NCBI RefSeq assembly: GCF_014334055.1
Contig: NZ_CP060490.1
Coordinates: 806,001 to 870,000 of the forward strand
DNA: 64,000 nucleotides
DNA from: Oscillibacter hominis
GTDB lineage: Bacteria > Bacillota > Clostridia > Oscillospirales > Oscillospiraceae
Reading direction: 5' to 3'
Shown: one piece after another, positions 16,942 through 25,647 of the stretch
Layout: each line of letters starts with the position of its first letter
How positions within the stretch are numbered: the first letter of the stretch is position 1
Program-made: the position numbers and the translations under genes
The notes under the pieces: model-generated
Databases searched by the model: none
The model's input: the letters and a program-made list of their open reading frames with translations, nothing else
Told to the model about the DNA's origin: nothing

Positions 16942-16970
16942 TTGCCAATCGAACGAATGTTTGCTATACT
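16942..16970 (+). promoter_or_regulatory. Sigma-A-type promoter of the XRE/ImmA operon
   Basis: TTGCCA (16942-16947), 17 bp, TATACT (16965-16970). Transcription would start near 16977, directly before the operator-like palindrome at 16981. Confidence 0.78.
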
Positions 16971-16980
16971 GAGGCTACAG

Positions 16981-17000
16981 TGTTTCCAGAGAAGAGAACA
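16981..17000. promoter_or_regulatory. Putative operator, copy 1
   Basis: TGTTTCCAGAGAAGAGAACA is an imperfect palindrome at the expected transcription start of the XRE gene. It matches the site at 18038-18057 in 16 of 20 positions by my reading. Autoregulation by the XRE protein is inferred. Confidence 0.6.
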
Positions 17001-17021
17001 CACGGATAGGAGGTGAATTAC

Positions 17022-17420
17022 TTGGAACAGACATTCGGCAGCTTCGTTCGAGAGAAACGGCAATCTATCGGATTGTCCCTGCGCACACTGGCGGCAAAGC
17101 TGGATCTGTCGCCGGTCTATCTGAGCAACATTGAGAACGACCGCAGACCGGCGCCGACGCGCGCATATTTGGAACGGTTGGAGCAGGAACTGCATCTGAA
17201 CAAGGCGGAAACCGAGCAGATGCTGGATCTTGCCGCCAAGTCTCAGAACAACCGTGTATCCGCAGACTTGCCGGACTACATCATGGATCGGGAGATCGTC
17301 CGGGCCGCGCTCCGCACGGCGAAGGAGACAGACGCCACAGACCAGGAGTGGCAGGAATTTATCGACCGGATCACCCAGCGCGCAAAGAAATCCAAAGAGG
17401 GCGGTGAAATAGACACATGA
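17022..17420 (+). CDS. XRE-family regulator paired with ImmA-like protease
   Basis: A 132-residue protein. The TTG at 17022 is chosen because AGGAGG lies 8 bases upstream; the in-frame GTG at 17013 overlaps that ribosome site. The N-terminal helix-turn-helix reads SFVREKRQSIGLSLRTLAAKLDLSP with recognition helix VYLSNIENDRR. The C-terminal half is charged and of unknown fold. Its stop overlaps the ATG of the ImmA-like gene (ATGA), so translation is coupled. Such pairs act as element switches: the protease cleaves the repressor on a DNA-damage or quorum signal, as ImmA does with ImmR in ICEBs1. Here that role is inferred. Confidence 0.87.
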   Translation: MEQTFGSFVREKRQSIGLSLRTLAAKLDLSPVYLSNIENDRRPAPTRAYLERLEQELHLNKAETEQMLDLAAKSQNNRVSADLPDYIMDREIVRAALRTAKETDATDQEWQEFIDRITQRAKKSKEGGEIDT

Positions 17421-18022
17421 AAAAAGCATATTACCGCGAACAGGCGCTGGAGCGGATCGCCCGCGATGTGATCACCGCCTATGACCCCAGACTTTATTAC
17501 GGTTCCCCCGCAGCCATTCCCATTGAGGACATCATCGAGGCACAGGGGCTGGTGCTGGAGTATCAATATCTGCGGAATAATGGGCGGGTTTTGGGCGAGA
17601 CAATCTTTGACGACGGTCTCACAGCGATCTATGACCGGGAAAACCACCGCTATGACCTTCTTCCCGTCAAGGGCGGCACCATCCTCATCGACTGCTCTCT
17701 CTGCGAAGAGGAAGCATCTACCGGGCGGCTGCGCTTTACCTGCGCCCATGAGCTGGGGCACTGGCTGCTCCACAAGAAACTGTTCTGCGGGACCGGCGAA
17801 AACGCGGCGCTCCGTTCCGGCAATGAGAGCGACAACACATTGGAAGTGCAAGCGAACCTGCTGGGCTCTATCCTTCTGCTGCCGCTGCCGCAGGTCAAGC
17901 GCTGCTTCTATCAGCTGCGCTCCGGACGGACGAACCAACAGCTGGTGACGGATATGGCAGGTATCTTTCAGGTATCCAAACAGGCCATGCGCATTCGGTT
18001 GGAGAACCATAACCTGCTGTAA
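17417..18022 (+). CDS. ImmA/IrrE-family metalloprotease
   Basis: A 201-residue protein with the zinc-protease motif FTCAHELGHWLLH (His111, Glu112, His115). It is preceded by the family features AYDPRLYYGSPAAIPIEDIIEA and TILIDCSLCEEE. Members cleave a partner XRE repressor to induce an integrative element. The partner is the gene just upstream, with a 4-base overlap. No DNA-binding domain is fused, so the two genes split the functions as in ImmR/ImmA. The C-terminal part (about 160-201) is helical, consistent with a recognition segment. Confidence 0.9.
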   Translation: MKKAYYREQALERIARDVITAYDPRLYYGSPAAIPIEDIIEAQGLVLEYQYLRNNGRVLGETIFDDGLTAIYDRENHRYDLLPVKGGTILIDCSLCEEEASTGRLRFTCAHELGHWLLHKKLFCGTGENAALRSGNESDNTLEVQANLLGSILLLPLPQVKRCFYQLRSGRTNQQLVTDMAGIFQVSKQAMRIRLENHNLL

Positions 18023-18037
18023 AAAATTTTCATGTGC

Positions 18038-18057
18038 TGTTCTCAAAAAAGAGAACA
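18038..18057. promoter_or_regulatory. Putative operator, copy 2
   Basis: TGTTCTCAAAAAAGAGAACA, a perfect 7+7 palindrome with a 6-base A centre. It lies directly after the ImmA gene and before the small zinc-ribbon gene, and closely matches the site at 16981-17000. Confidence 0.6.
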
Positions 18058-18073
18058 GAGAAAGCGAGGCGCT

Positions 18074-18310
18074 ATGTCAAAAACCAATTCCCTGCGCTGT
18101 CCGCTGTGCGGCAAGGGCCGCATCGCGGATATCCCCAGCGGTGCGGAACAGTCTCAGTACAGGCTGTTTGCGCTGCACAGAGCGGAACACCCTGACCTGA
18201 TTGCCAAATGCCCCAAGTGCGGCGAACAGATCGGCATCACGGTGCTGACACCGGATGCTCATCCCCTGATCCACACGTCCATCCCCTTTATGGGATATGT
18301 TCAGGCATAA
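18074..18310 (+). CDS. Small double-CxxC (zinc-ribbon-like) protein
   Basis: A 78-residue protein starting at MSKTNSLRCPLCGKGRIAD, with GCGAGG 5 bases upstream. It has two CxxC pairs (CPLCGKG and CPKCGEQ), about 40 residues apart, consistent with one zinc site. No signal peptide. It follows the ImmA gene by 51 bases with an operator-like palindrome between, so it may be separately controlled. I do not recognise a specific family; small zinc proteins of this kind are frequent in conjugative elements. Confidence 0.7.
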   Translation: MSKTNSLRCPLCGKGRIADIPSGAEQSQYRLFALHRAEHPDLIAKCPKCGEQIGITVLTPDAHPLIHTSIPFMGYVQA

Positions 18311-18383
18311 ATTAAAAATCAATTGATATGACTTCGTCAAGCGCACCAGCCACCCATCATCGAATATGGGAACATTGAGTTAG

Positions 18384-18428
18384 GAGCCTTACAAGTAGCT
18401 TTTCAGCTATGCGTAAGGCTCTTTTTTT
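18384..18428 (+). terminator. Strong terminator before the sigma-like gene
   Basis: GAGCCTTAC pairs with GTAAGGCTC around an inner AGCT-containing stem, followed by TTTTTTT. It ends the XRE/ImmA/zinc-ribbon unit 74 bases after its last stop. Confidence 0.9.
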
Positions 18429-18552
18429 GCGCCTTTCTTCGGCTGAAAAGCGGAAAGGCACACAATGCGCAGACGCTGGCAGCCCTATATCGCTAAATAT
18501 CCGTGACCCCATCTCAGACATTTCAAAAAATCTGAGATTGGAGTCATGAAAC

Positions 18553-19047
18553 ATGAAAAAATGGCAGGAAGAACGCAACTATCGGCGCGTTCGAAACGAA
18601 GGTGGCGAAGTCATCGCCAATATCATCACTGTAGACGGTATGGACGTAGAGGTGCCGGAGGATGTCTACCTCGCCTATGCGCAGGCAGACCGCAGGGAGC
18701 GCTATATCACGGAGGAACAGTCCTCCGGAAAACTGCTCTCTCTGGAGCAGATGGAGGAAGATGCGCTTTTGCCGGACTATGTCGGAGCAGAAACGGCCCC
18801 CAGCGCCGAAACTGAGGCACTGGAGCGTGAGGAACTTCGGAATCTGGCAGAACAGAAGCAGATCCTTTTGCTGGCGCTGCTGTCACTAAAGGATACCGAC
18901 CGGGAACTCATCAACGCCCTGTTCTTCGACGGCGCATCCACACGGGAATACGCCCAAAGAATGGGCGTCAGCCAGCGGGCGGTCATCAAGCGGAGAGACC
19001 GCATCCTGCGGGATCTCAAAAAGTTTTTTGAAAATTCCTCGAAATAA
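18553..19047 (+). CDS. Sigma-70 region 4-like regulator of the conjugative element
   Basis: A 164-residue protein starting at MKKWQEERNYRRVRNEGGEV, with GGAG 9 bases upstream. The N-terminal half is acidic without a known fold. The C-terminal 65 residues form a sigma region-4 helix-turn-helix: LLALLSLKDTDRELINALFF, GASTREYAQRMGVSQRAVIKRRDRILRDL. Proteins like this are found beside recombination genes in many clostridial conjugative elements and probably activate element genes. No region 2 is present, so it is unlikely to be a complete sigma factor. It is followed by a large hairpin leader before the helicase gene. Confidence 0.82.
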   Translation: MKKWQEERNYRRVRNEGGEVIANIITVDGMDVEVPEDVYLAYAQADRRERYITEEQSSGKLLSLEQMEEDALLPDYVGAETAPSAETEALEREELRNLAEQKQILLLALLSLKDTDRELINALFFDGASTREYAQRMGVSQRAVIKRRDRILRDLKKFFENSSK

Positions 19048-19062
19048 GGGTATTCACCGAAC

Positions 19063-19122
19063 GCAATTTTCGGGAGGACAGTGAGAGGCTCCGAATGCCC
19101 CTCGCTGTTCCTTGAAAATTGC
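19063..19122 (+). ncRNA. Long structured stem-loop in the leader of the helicase gene
   Basis: GCAATTTTC (19063-19071) pairs with GAAAATTGC (19114-19122), and an inner GGACAGTGAG pairs imperfectly with CTCGCTGTTCC, giving a 60-base hairpin. The 350 bases from here to the helicase start (19123-19472) hold no gene I can support. One 92-codon frame (19172-19450, GTG start) lacks a ribosome site. Its role may be a cis-acting RNA or an origin-like structure. Confidence 0.45.
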
Positions 19123-19472
19123 ATACCAGCAATACGGATAACCACCCGGACAGAAGAGCGATCCGCGCAGTGTGCGCCACGACCCGCGGGAAGCCTTGCA
19201 GCTTCTGGCGGCGAGCGATTTTACCTGCGCGGGGGCGGCGTTGGCAGCGCCGCCCGCAGAGACGCTGTTCGGGCAGATAATGAGACACAATGCACTGGCC
19301 AGCATGAAGAGGCTGGGCTGCTCCGGGATTGAAAGCAGTAGAGATCCCGGAAATACGCCCGTGAAGGTCTTGCCGGACCTTGTCCGTATTGTTCCCTTTT
19401 CACACCGGGGCGCGCGCTGCAAATACGGTGGAAACGAAAACAAAGCATGACAAGAAAAGAGGTAATTATCGG

Positions 19473-21407
19473 ATGAATACCAATGACAACAGGCTGAAAG
19501 CCCATAAACTGATCGACCATATTTTTCAGGACCTTCTTCCCGCCCACGGTATGGCACAGCGCCCGGAGCAGATCCAATTGAGCCACCGGATGCTGGACGC
19601 CATGCAGGACGGGAGGATCGCCCTGTGCGATGCCGGGACGGGCATCGGCAAGACCTACGCTTATCTGGCGGCTGCCACGGCAGCGTCTGCTTTCCCGACA
19701 GGGCAGATCGCCCGCCCCATCATCATTTCCACCTCCAGTATCGCGCTGCAAAACGCGGTGCTGACGGAGTATCTGCCGCTGCTGTCCTGTGTCCTAATGG
19801 CGGACGGGATTCTTACCAAGCCACTGAAAGCGGTCATCCGCAAAGGCAAAAGCCATTATGTCTGCGACGAGCGATTGGACAGGCGGCTGCGTCAGGTAAA
19901 CCTTGCAAAGAAAAATCCGGAAGCGTTGGCAGCGCTCCGGACTCTTAAGGAAACGCTGGACATGGACGGCGTTTCCCATCTCAGCGGCTATGACCGGGAG
20001 CGTGTCTGCGTACCGCAGGTCTGCGACTGCAAGCAGAAGGACTGCCGCTATCAGCGGTTTCTCAAAACCTGCGACAGAGGTCAATTCCTGTTTCAAATCT
20101 GCAATCATAATCTGCTGGTGGCAGACGCCATCCACCGCAGCGAGGGAAAACGCCCCATCTTCCCGGAGCACAGTATCATCATCGTGGATGAAGCCCATAA
20201 GCTCCCGGAAACCGCACAGCAGATGCTGGGTGTGACGCTGACCGTAGAAGAGATACGAAACCTTATCCTTCAGCTAAAAGAGGAACGGTACTTACTGGCG
20301 GCAGAAATGCTGGAGGACAGCACCGGCCCTCTGCTGCGCAAGCTGGCACAGCCCAGAGAGGAAGCGGAGCCGGTGGAAGCCTGTTTGCGATTGCTGACCG
20401 CGCCATCCTGCACACTGCCCATCATCCAGCGGCAGATCGGCAGCCTGCTCTCCCCGCTGGGAAGCCGCCAGCTGAATACGGTGCTGGACGCGGTCAAGCT
20501 GTTCACCAGTTCCCAGACAGATATGATTTTTTACACTGCCGAAGATGTCAGCACAGGCGGCGCCATGCTGTGCGCCGCAGCCGGCGATATCACGCAGCGA
20601 ATAAAAAAGATCCTGTGGCAGCCGGATCAGGCGTTTGTTCTGACCTCCGGCACCATGGCGGTGGGAAGCGATTTCCGCCGTTTCAAAACGCAGGCAGGAT
20701 TGAAGAAGGGACACCGCGTTATGGAATCCGTTTCTCCATCCCCCTTTGACTACCGGAACAACTGCCTGCTCTACCTTCCGCAAATCCCGCCCCGCCAGAG
20801 AGTGGAGGATACGGATGTGTACTTTAATGAGCTGACTGCCGAGCTCGTCGGACTCATTAAAGCAGCTTCCGGTCACGCGCTGGTGCTCTTTACCTCCTAC
20901 GCAGCCATGTCGGCTGTGAAGGAGCGGCTGCGGGAGGAATCTCTCCCATTCCCATTGCTGACGCTGGGCCGCAACGCGCCCCACATCATTGAACAGTTCC
21001 GGCACACGCCGGGAGCGGTGCTGCTGGCCACCGGCGCGGCATGGGAGGGCTTTGATTTCCCCGGCGACTGTGTATCTCTGCTGATCATCCCACGCCTGCC
21101 TTTCGCCTACCCAGACGCACGAAAGGAACGGGAATTGGAGAAGTATTCTTCCCTTCACGCATTCATCCGTGAGGTAGCTGTACCAGAGATGCAGATCAAG
21201 CTGCGCCAAGGCTTTGGACGGGCCATCCGCACGGAGAGCGATACCTGCGTCATCGCCATTCTGGATGAACGGGCCTGCCGTGGCCGCAGATACGCCCAGG
21301 CTGTGAGTGAGGCATTGCCGGAAATGCGGAGGACCGGCAGCCTGCGGGAAGTGACAAGGTTTCTGCGGGAGAAAAAGCCGGAGAGCTATTTTGAGGTAGA
21401 AAGATGA
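19473..21407 (+). CDS. DinG/XPD-type ATP-dependent DNA helicase
   Basis: A 644-residue superfamily 2 helicase. The ATG at 19473 follows AAGAGG. Motifs: Walker A DAGTGIGKT (residues 53-61), four cysteine-rich positions suited to a 4Fe-4S cluster (VCDER, then CVPQVCDCKQKDCRY), Walker B DEAH in IIIVDEAHKL (about 235-243), motif III LTSGTMA and motif VI QGFGRAIR. DinG-type enzymes unwind DNA 5' to 3'. In clostridial conjugative elements a copy next to recombinase genes is common and may help element processing. The last codon overlaps the next small gene (ATGA). Confidence 0.9.
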   Translation: MNTNDNRLKAHKLIDHIFQDLLPAHGMAQRPEQIQLSHRMLDAMQDGRIALCDAGTGIGKTYAYLAAATAASAFPTGQIARPIIISTSSIALQNAVLTEYLPLLSCVLMADGILTKPLKAVIRKGKSHYVCDERLDRRLRQVNLAKKNPEALAALRTLKETLDMDGVSHLSGYDRERVCVPQVCDCKQKDCRYQRFLKTCDRGQFLFQICNHNLLVADAIHRSEGKRPIFPEHSIIIVDEAHKLPETAQQMLGVTLTVEEIRNLILQLKEERYLLAAEMLEDSTGPLLRKLAQPREEAEPVEACLRLLTAPSCTLPIIQRQIGSLLSPLGSRQLNTVLDAVKLFTSSQTDMIFYTAEDVSTGGAMLCAAAGDITQRIKKILWQPDQAFVLTSGTMAVGSDFRRFKTQAGLKKGHRVMESVSPSPFDYRNNCLLYLPQIPPRQRVEDTDVYFNELTAELVGLIKAASGHALVLFTSYAAMSAVKERLREESLPFPLLTLGRNAPHIIEQFRHTPGAVLLATGAAWEGFDFPGDCVSLLIIPRLPFAYPDARKERELEKYSSLHAFIREVAVPEMQIKLRQGFGRAIRTESDTCVIAILDERACRGRRYAQAVSEALPEMRRTGSLREVTRFLREKKPESYFEVER

Positions 21408-21553
21408 TCGACGCAAAGAAAGAATTGCAGTATCGGCTGGCAGTCAGGATGCTGGAGCATCTGGCGGAAATCGGCCTGCTGAGCGCGGAAGAACTGTCTT
21501 ACGCCAAGAGACTGGCCAGAGAGAAATATTCCCCGCAGACTGTTTGGGAATAG
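21404..21553 (+). CDS. Small conserved-type protein upstream of the recombinases
   Basis: A 49-residue frame, starting MIDAKKELQYRLAVRMLEHL and ending SPQTVWE. Its ATG overlaps the helicase stop, implying translational coupling. It has a SHOCT-like helical feel (IGLLSAEELSYAKRLAREKY), a pattern seen in small proteins that precede tandem recombinase genes. Function unknown; a role as recombination directionality factor is possible but only a guess. Confidence 0.65.
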   Translation: MIDAKKELQYRLAVRMLEHLAEIGLLSAEELSYAKRLAREKYSPQTVWE

Positions 21554-21620
21554 TGCTGGATATTCTGCGGATCGTGTGGTAGCTTGTGTGTTGACAAAAA
21601 AGATACAGGGAAGTGAAAAC

Positions 21621-23174
21621 ATGGCACAGGTAAAAATCATCGCGCCGCAGACGCGGGAAGCGGAACATCTGCGGGTGGCAGCCTACTGCCGGGTCAGTTC
21701 GGACTCCAAGGATCAGCTGCATTCCTACGCCGCCCAGATCCGCAATTATACGGAAGAGATCGCCCAGCATGACGGCTGGGAGCTGGTGGATGTGTATGCC
21801 GACGAAGGGCTGACCGGCACCCGGATGGATCAGCGGGATGACTTCAACCGCATGATGCGGGACTGCCGGAAGGGTAAGATCAATCGAATTCTGGTGAAGT
21901 CCGTATCCCGCTTCGCCCGGAATACCAGAGACTGCCTGTCCGCCCTACGGGAGTTATCCGCCATGGGCGTCAGCGTCCGGTTTGAAAAAGAAAATATCGA
22001 CACGAAAACGCTCACCACCGAACTGATGGTGAGCGTTTCCGGTTCTCTTGCCCAGCAAGAATCCATCTCCATCTCCGCCAATCAGAAGATGAGCTATCAG
22101 CGGCGGATGGAGCGTGGGGAATTTATCACCTGCACCGCCCCTTACGGATACCGAATCGTAAATAAGAAAGACCTTGAGATCGTCCCGGAGGAAGCCGCCA
22201 CGGTGCGCTGGATCTTCGACGCATACCTCAAGGGACGCAGCTCCGGATGGATCGCGGAGCAGCTGACGGCGAAAGGCATCCCCTCCCAGTCCGGCGCGGA
22301 ATGCTGGAGAGAAACGGGGATTCGATACCTGCTGACCAATGAAAAGTACATCGGAGACGCTCTGAGCCAGAAATCCTACAGCTGCGGCTTCCCCTTCGTG
22401 CAGAAACGAAATCACGGGGAACGCCTGCAATACTACACGGAGAACTCCCATCCAGCTATCATCGATCGGGACACCTTTGAGCGGGTGCAGGCACTGCTGC
22501 AAAAGAAAGCGCAGAAAGAGAAAAAGCGCAGAGAAAAAAGCCCTCTTGCCTTAAAAATCGTTTGCGGGAACTGCGGGACGGTGTTTCAGCGCCGAAGCAG
22601 CCAGAACGGATATGTGACCTGGGTCTGCCGAACCCACGACCGCTACGCCGCGGACTGCCCTGTAGGACGCATCCCGGAAGCGGAGATCCATGCCGCCTTC
22701 CTGCGGATGTACCACAGGCTCAAAAGCAACGCGGACATCATTCTGGCCCCGGCCCTCCGGCAGCTGAACACACTGGACACGATCCTGCGGCAGAATCATC
22801 CGCAGTTGCTGACCATCAACCGGGCCATCGCGGAAGCAACAGAAGAAAGCCATAAGATCAGCACTCTGCGGGCCAATGGCTTGCTGGACGCGGATATCTG
22901 CGCCGCCCGCATGAATGCCATCAGCGCCAGACTGGCGCAGCTTCGCGGAGAACGGCGCAGGCTGACAGAGAACGAAGCGATAGACGAAACGATGGATGCG
23001 CTCCGCAAGGTGGAGCAGACGCTTCTCAACGGACCGGAACGGCTGGACGGCTTCGATGAAGAGCTGTTCGAACATCTGGTGGAGAAGATCATTGCAGAGT
23101 CTCAAAACCGTATCCGCTTCCGGCTTTACGGAGGCTTGGAGCTGACAGAACAATGGGAGGTGGCGGCAAGATGA
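21621..23174 (+). CDS. Large serine recombinase 1
   Basis: A 517-residue protein; the ATG at 21621 follows GGGAAGTG. Domains: resolvase catalytic domain about 15-165 with Ser26 in YCRVSSDS, then SVSRFARNTRD and SGSLAQQESISIS; recombinase DNA-binding domain about 185-290 (YGYRIVN...VRWIFDAYLKG...YIGDALSQKSY); zinc ribbon about 315-355 (CGNCG...CRTH...CPVG); coiled-coil and C-terminal part to the end. Such enzymes excise and integrate conjugative transposons (TnpX-like). It is the first of three overlapping or adjacent recombinase-family genes. Confidence 0.92.
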   Translation: MAQVKIIAPQTREAEHLRVAAYCRVSSDSKDQLHSYAAQIRNYTEEIAQHDGWELVDVYADEGLTGTRMDQRDDFNRMMRDCRKGKINRILVKSVSRFARNTRDCLSALRELSAMGVSVRFEKENIDTKTLTTELMVSVSGSLAQQESISISANQKMSYQRRMERGEFITCTAPYGYRIVNKKDLEIVPEEAATVRWIFDAYLKGRSSGWIAEQLTAKGIPSQSGAECWRETGIRYLLTNEKYIGDALSQKSYSCGFPFVQKRNHGERLQYYTENSHPAIIDRDTFERVQALLQKKAQKEKKRREKSPLALKIVCGNCGTVFQRRSSQNGYVTWVCRTHDRYAADCPVGRIPEAEIHAAFLRMYHRLKSNADIILAPALRQLNTLDTILRQNHPQLLTINRAIAEATEESHKISTLRANGLLDADICAARMNAISARLAQLRGERRRLTENEAIDETMDALRKVEQTLLNGPERLDGFDEELFEHLVEKIIAESQNRIRFRLYGGLELTEQWEVAAR

Positions 23175-23980
23175 TCAACCGCAAGGTGTTATACGGGTAT
23201 CAGATCCGAAACGGCGCGTTGGAGATCGTGCCGGAGGAGCAGCGGGCCGTCAGTATGGTTTTTACGCTCTATAACGCCGGGGCTTCCTATCAGGCCATCT
23301 CAGACGCCTTGAACCGGCAGGGTATTCCGTATTGCCTGGAAGTGCCGCTCTGGAACAAGCACAAGGTAAAGCGCCTTTTGGAAAATCCCCGTTACACCGG
23401 TAAGGAGGGATACCCCATACTGGTGGAAGCGGATATTTTCCAAGCGGCGCAGGGAAAGACGGCGGAAAAGAATGCCAGGAAGCAGTCCCACGGAGAGAAG
23501 CCTGCCATTGCGCGGTTGACTCCATACTTCCGCTGCACCTGCGGCGGGAAGATGACCCGGCTGGGCGGCGGCTGGCAGAACAGCGGCAAGCTGTATCTGA
23601 GATGCGAAGGCTGCGGAAATACCGCGGTCATGGACATGGAGGCGACGGTAAACGGGATCGTCCGTCAGTTCCGGGACCATGAACAGCCCAGCTACACCGC
23701 CTACACGCCCTCTGCGGAGGTCATGCGGCTGGACAATGCCATCAACCGGGGGCTGGAGCAGCCAGACTCGCCGGAAGCGGTGATGGCGCTGATCCTGCAG
23801 GGTGCGGCAGCGCGGTATGCCTGCTGCCCAGAGCCGTCTGCCGAATCTGAGCCGTCAGATAGTCTAACAGAGGCGGATTGGAGACGCTTCCAACGAGCGG
23901 TTTCCCATATCACCATCTCACAGGATACCGAAGTAACTCTTATATTTACGGATAAAAAAGCGACAGGAAAGGACGAATGA
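23171..23980 (+). CDS. Recombinase-family protein without catalytic domain
   Basis: A 269-residue protein that starts inside the stop of recombinase 1 (ATGA) behind GGGAGGTGG. It has the recombinase DNA-binding domain (MINRKVLYGYQIRNGALEIVPEEQRAV, AISDALNRQGIP, LLENPRYTGKEGYP) and a zinc ribbon (CTCGGKM...LRCEGCGN). The whole N-terminal resolvase domain with the catalytic serine is absent. The clean start, coupling and intact frame argue that this is a natural accessory protein and not a broken gene. It could help site recognition or directionality. This middle position between two full recombinases is a known layout in clostridial elements. Confidence 0.87.
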   Translation: MINRKVLYGYQIRNGALEIVPEEQRAVSMVFTLYNAGASYQAISDALNRQGIPYCLEVPLWNKHKVKRLLENPRYTGKEGYPILVEADIFQAAQGKTAEKNARKQSHGEKPAIARLTPYFRCTCGGKMTRLGGGWQNSGKLYLRCEGCGNTAVMDMEATVNGIVRQFRDHEQPSYTAYTPSAEVMRLDNAINRGLEQPDSPEAVMALILQGAAARYACCPEPSAESEPSDSLTEADWRRFQRAVSHITISQDTEVTLIFTDKKATGKDE

Positions 23981-23983
23981 TCC

Positions 23984-25627
23984 ATGGAAGCGACAGCAGC
24001 CACCTTAGAGCGGCGGGTGCGGGTGATCCCCGCAACCAGAAAACTGGAAGAACTGCACAGAGACCATGACGGGAAAATGCGCGTAGCGGCCTACTGCCGC
24101 GTCTCGACGGACAGTGAAGAGCAGCTTAACAGCTATGAGGCGCAAAAAACCTACTACACCCAGAAGATCCAGGACAGCCCGGATTGGGAGATGGCAGGGA
24201 TCTATGCCGATGAGGGTATCTCAGGCACCAGCCTGAAAAAACGGACGCAGTTCAACAAGATGATCACTGCCTGCAAGCGGGGACACATCGACCTCATCAT
24301 CACCAAGTCCCTCTCCCGCTTTGCCAGAAACACGGTGGATTGTCTGGATACGGTGCGGCTCCTGAAAGCAAACGGCATTGGGGTGTACTTTGAGAAGGAA
24401 AACATCAACACCCTCACGGAATCCAGCGAATTTCTCATCACCCTGTTCAGCGGCTTCGCCCAGGCGGAATCCGAGTCTCTCAGCAAGAATGTCGCATGGG
24501 GAAAGCAGAAGAGCGCGGAGGCGGGAAAGGTTACCTTCCAGTACAAAAAGATGCTGGGATACCGGAAGGGGGCGGACGGACAGCCGGAGATCGTACCGGA
24601 GGAAGCGGAGATCATCCGCCGCATTTACCACAGGTATCTGGACGGCTGCACCCTGGGACAGATCAAGCGGGAGCTGGACGATGACGGTGTTCCCACCGCA
24701 CAGGGTGTAGAGCGCTGGTCTCCCTCCATCATCCACAATATCCTGACCAATGAAAAGTACATTGGAGACGCCCTGCTGCAGAAAACCTATGTGACGGACT
24801 GCATCAACAAAAAGGTCAAAAAGAACCGTGGTGAACGCACGATGTACTATGTGGAGAACAGCCATCCGGCCATTGTCTCAAGGGACCTGTTCAATCAGGT
24901 GCAGCAGGAGATGACGCGCCGGTCCAGCAAACGGAAGGTGCTGCAAAAGAGCGGAAAAACGGAACTTGGGAAATACTCCGGCAAATACGCTCTGACAGAA
25001 TTGTTGGTGTGCGGCGAGTGTGGCTCCCCCTACAAGCGGGTCACATGGGCCAGAAATGGGAAAAAGCGCATCGTGTGGCGCTGTGTCTCCCGGCTGGAGT
25101 TCGGTACAAAATACTGCCAGCACTCTCCGACACTGGATGAAGGCAAGCTGCACAGCGCCATCCTCGCGGCCATGAACGAGTACGCCGCCATCCGGCAGGA
25201 GGTCTGCCCCGATGTGCTGGCCATGGCGGAGGAAGCCAGGCAGGCGTTATCTCAGGCCGGTGCACGGCTGCTGCAGCTGAAGAAGCGTATGGATGCGGTG
25301 AGCCGGGAGCAAAGCGATGTGCTGGATCGGCTGCTCGTCAACATGGCCGATACCGAGCTGAATGCCAGAATGAAAGCGCTGACGGATGAGAAGGAATCCC
25401 TTAAGGCGCAGATCGCAGACGCGCAGCAGGCAGAGGTCGATCTGGAGGAACAGGCTGCCAGACGCCGGCAGATGTGGGACAGTATCATGGAATGCGCCGC
25501 GGGCTACACGGAATTTGACAATGAGCTCGCCCGGCAGGTCATCCAAAAGATCACGGTGGAGGATGCGGAAACCATCCACATCCACTTCCGAGACTCGGAT
25601 GTGGTGCTGGAACAGGAAGTAGAATGA
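23984..25627 (+). CDS. Large serine recombinase 2
   Basis: A 547-residue protein starting 3 bases after the accessory gene. The catalytic domain is about 30-185, with Ser41 in YCRVSTDSEEQ, then ITKSLSRFARNTVDC and FSGFAQAESESLS. The recombinase domain (LGYRKGADGQPEIVPEEAEI...YIGDALLQKTY), zinc ribbon (CGECGSPY...WRCVSRLEFG...CQH) and a long coiled coil (about 410-500) follow. It differs clearly from recombinase 1, so the two are old paralogues and not a recent duplication. Together with the accessory gene it probably forms the element integration and excision machinery. Confidence 0.92.
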   Translation: MEATAATLERRVRVIPATRKLEELHRDHDGKMRVAAYCRVSTDSEEQLNSYEAQKTYYTQKIQDSPDWEMAGIYADEGISGTSLKKRTQFNKMITACKRGHIDLIITKSLSRFARNTVDCLDTVRLLKANGIGVYFEKENINTLTESSEFLITLFSGFAQAESESLSKNVAWGKQKSAEAGKVTFQYKKMLGYRKGADGQPEIVPEEAEIIRRIYHRYLDGCTLGQIKRELDDDGVPTAQGVERWSPSIIHNILTNEKYIGDALLQKTYVTDCINKKVKKNRGERTMYYVENSHPAIVSRDLFNQVQQEMTRRSSKRKVLQKSGKTELGKYSGKYALTELLVCGECGSPYKRVTWARNGKKRIVWRCVSRLEFGTKYCQHSPTLDEGKLHSAILAAMNEYAAIRQEVCPDVLAMAEEARQALSQAGARLLQLKKRMDAVSREQSDVLDRLLVNMADTELNARMKALTDEKESLKAQIADAQQAEVDLEEQAARRRQMWDSIMECAAGYTEFDNELARQVIQKITVEDAETIHIHFRDSDVVLEQEVE

Positions 25628-25647
25628 ATAGAAAAGGGAGAAAGGAA

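Noticed and set aside
19172..19450. 92-codon frame with GTG start between the sigma-like gene and the helicase
   Set aside because: No ribosome site and no recognisable motif, and it runs through a structured leader. Kept only as a possibility in the leader entry.
23171..23980. Middle recombinase as a broken pseudogene
   Set aside because: The frame is intact, starts with a strong ribosome site, is coupled to the previous stop and keeps both domains. An N-terminal deletion would not leave such a start.
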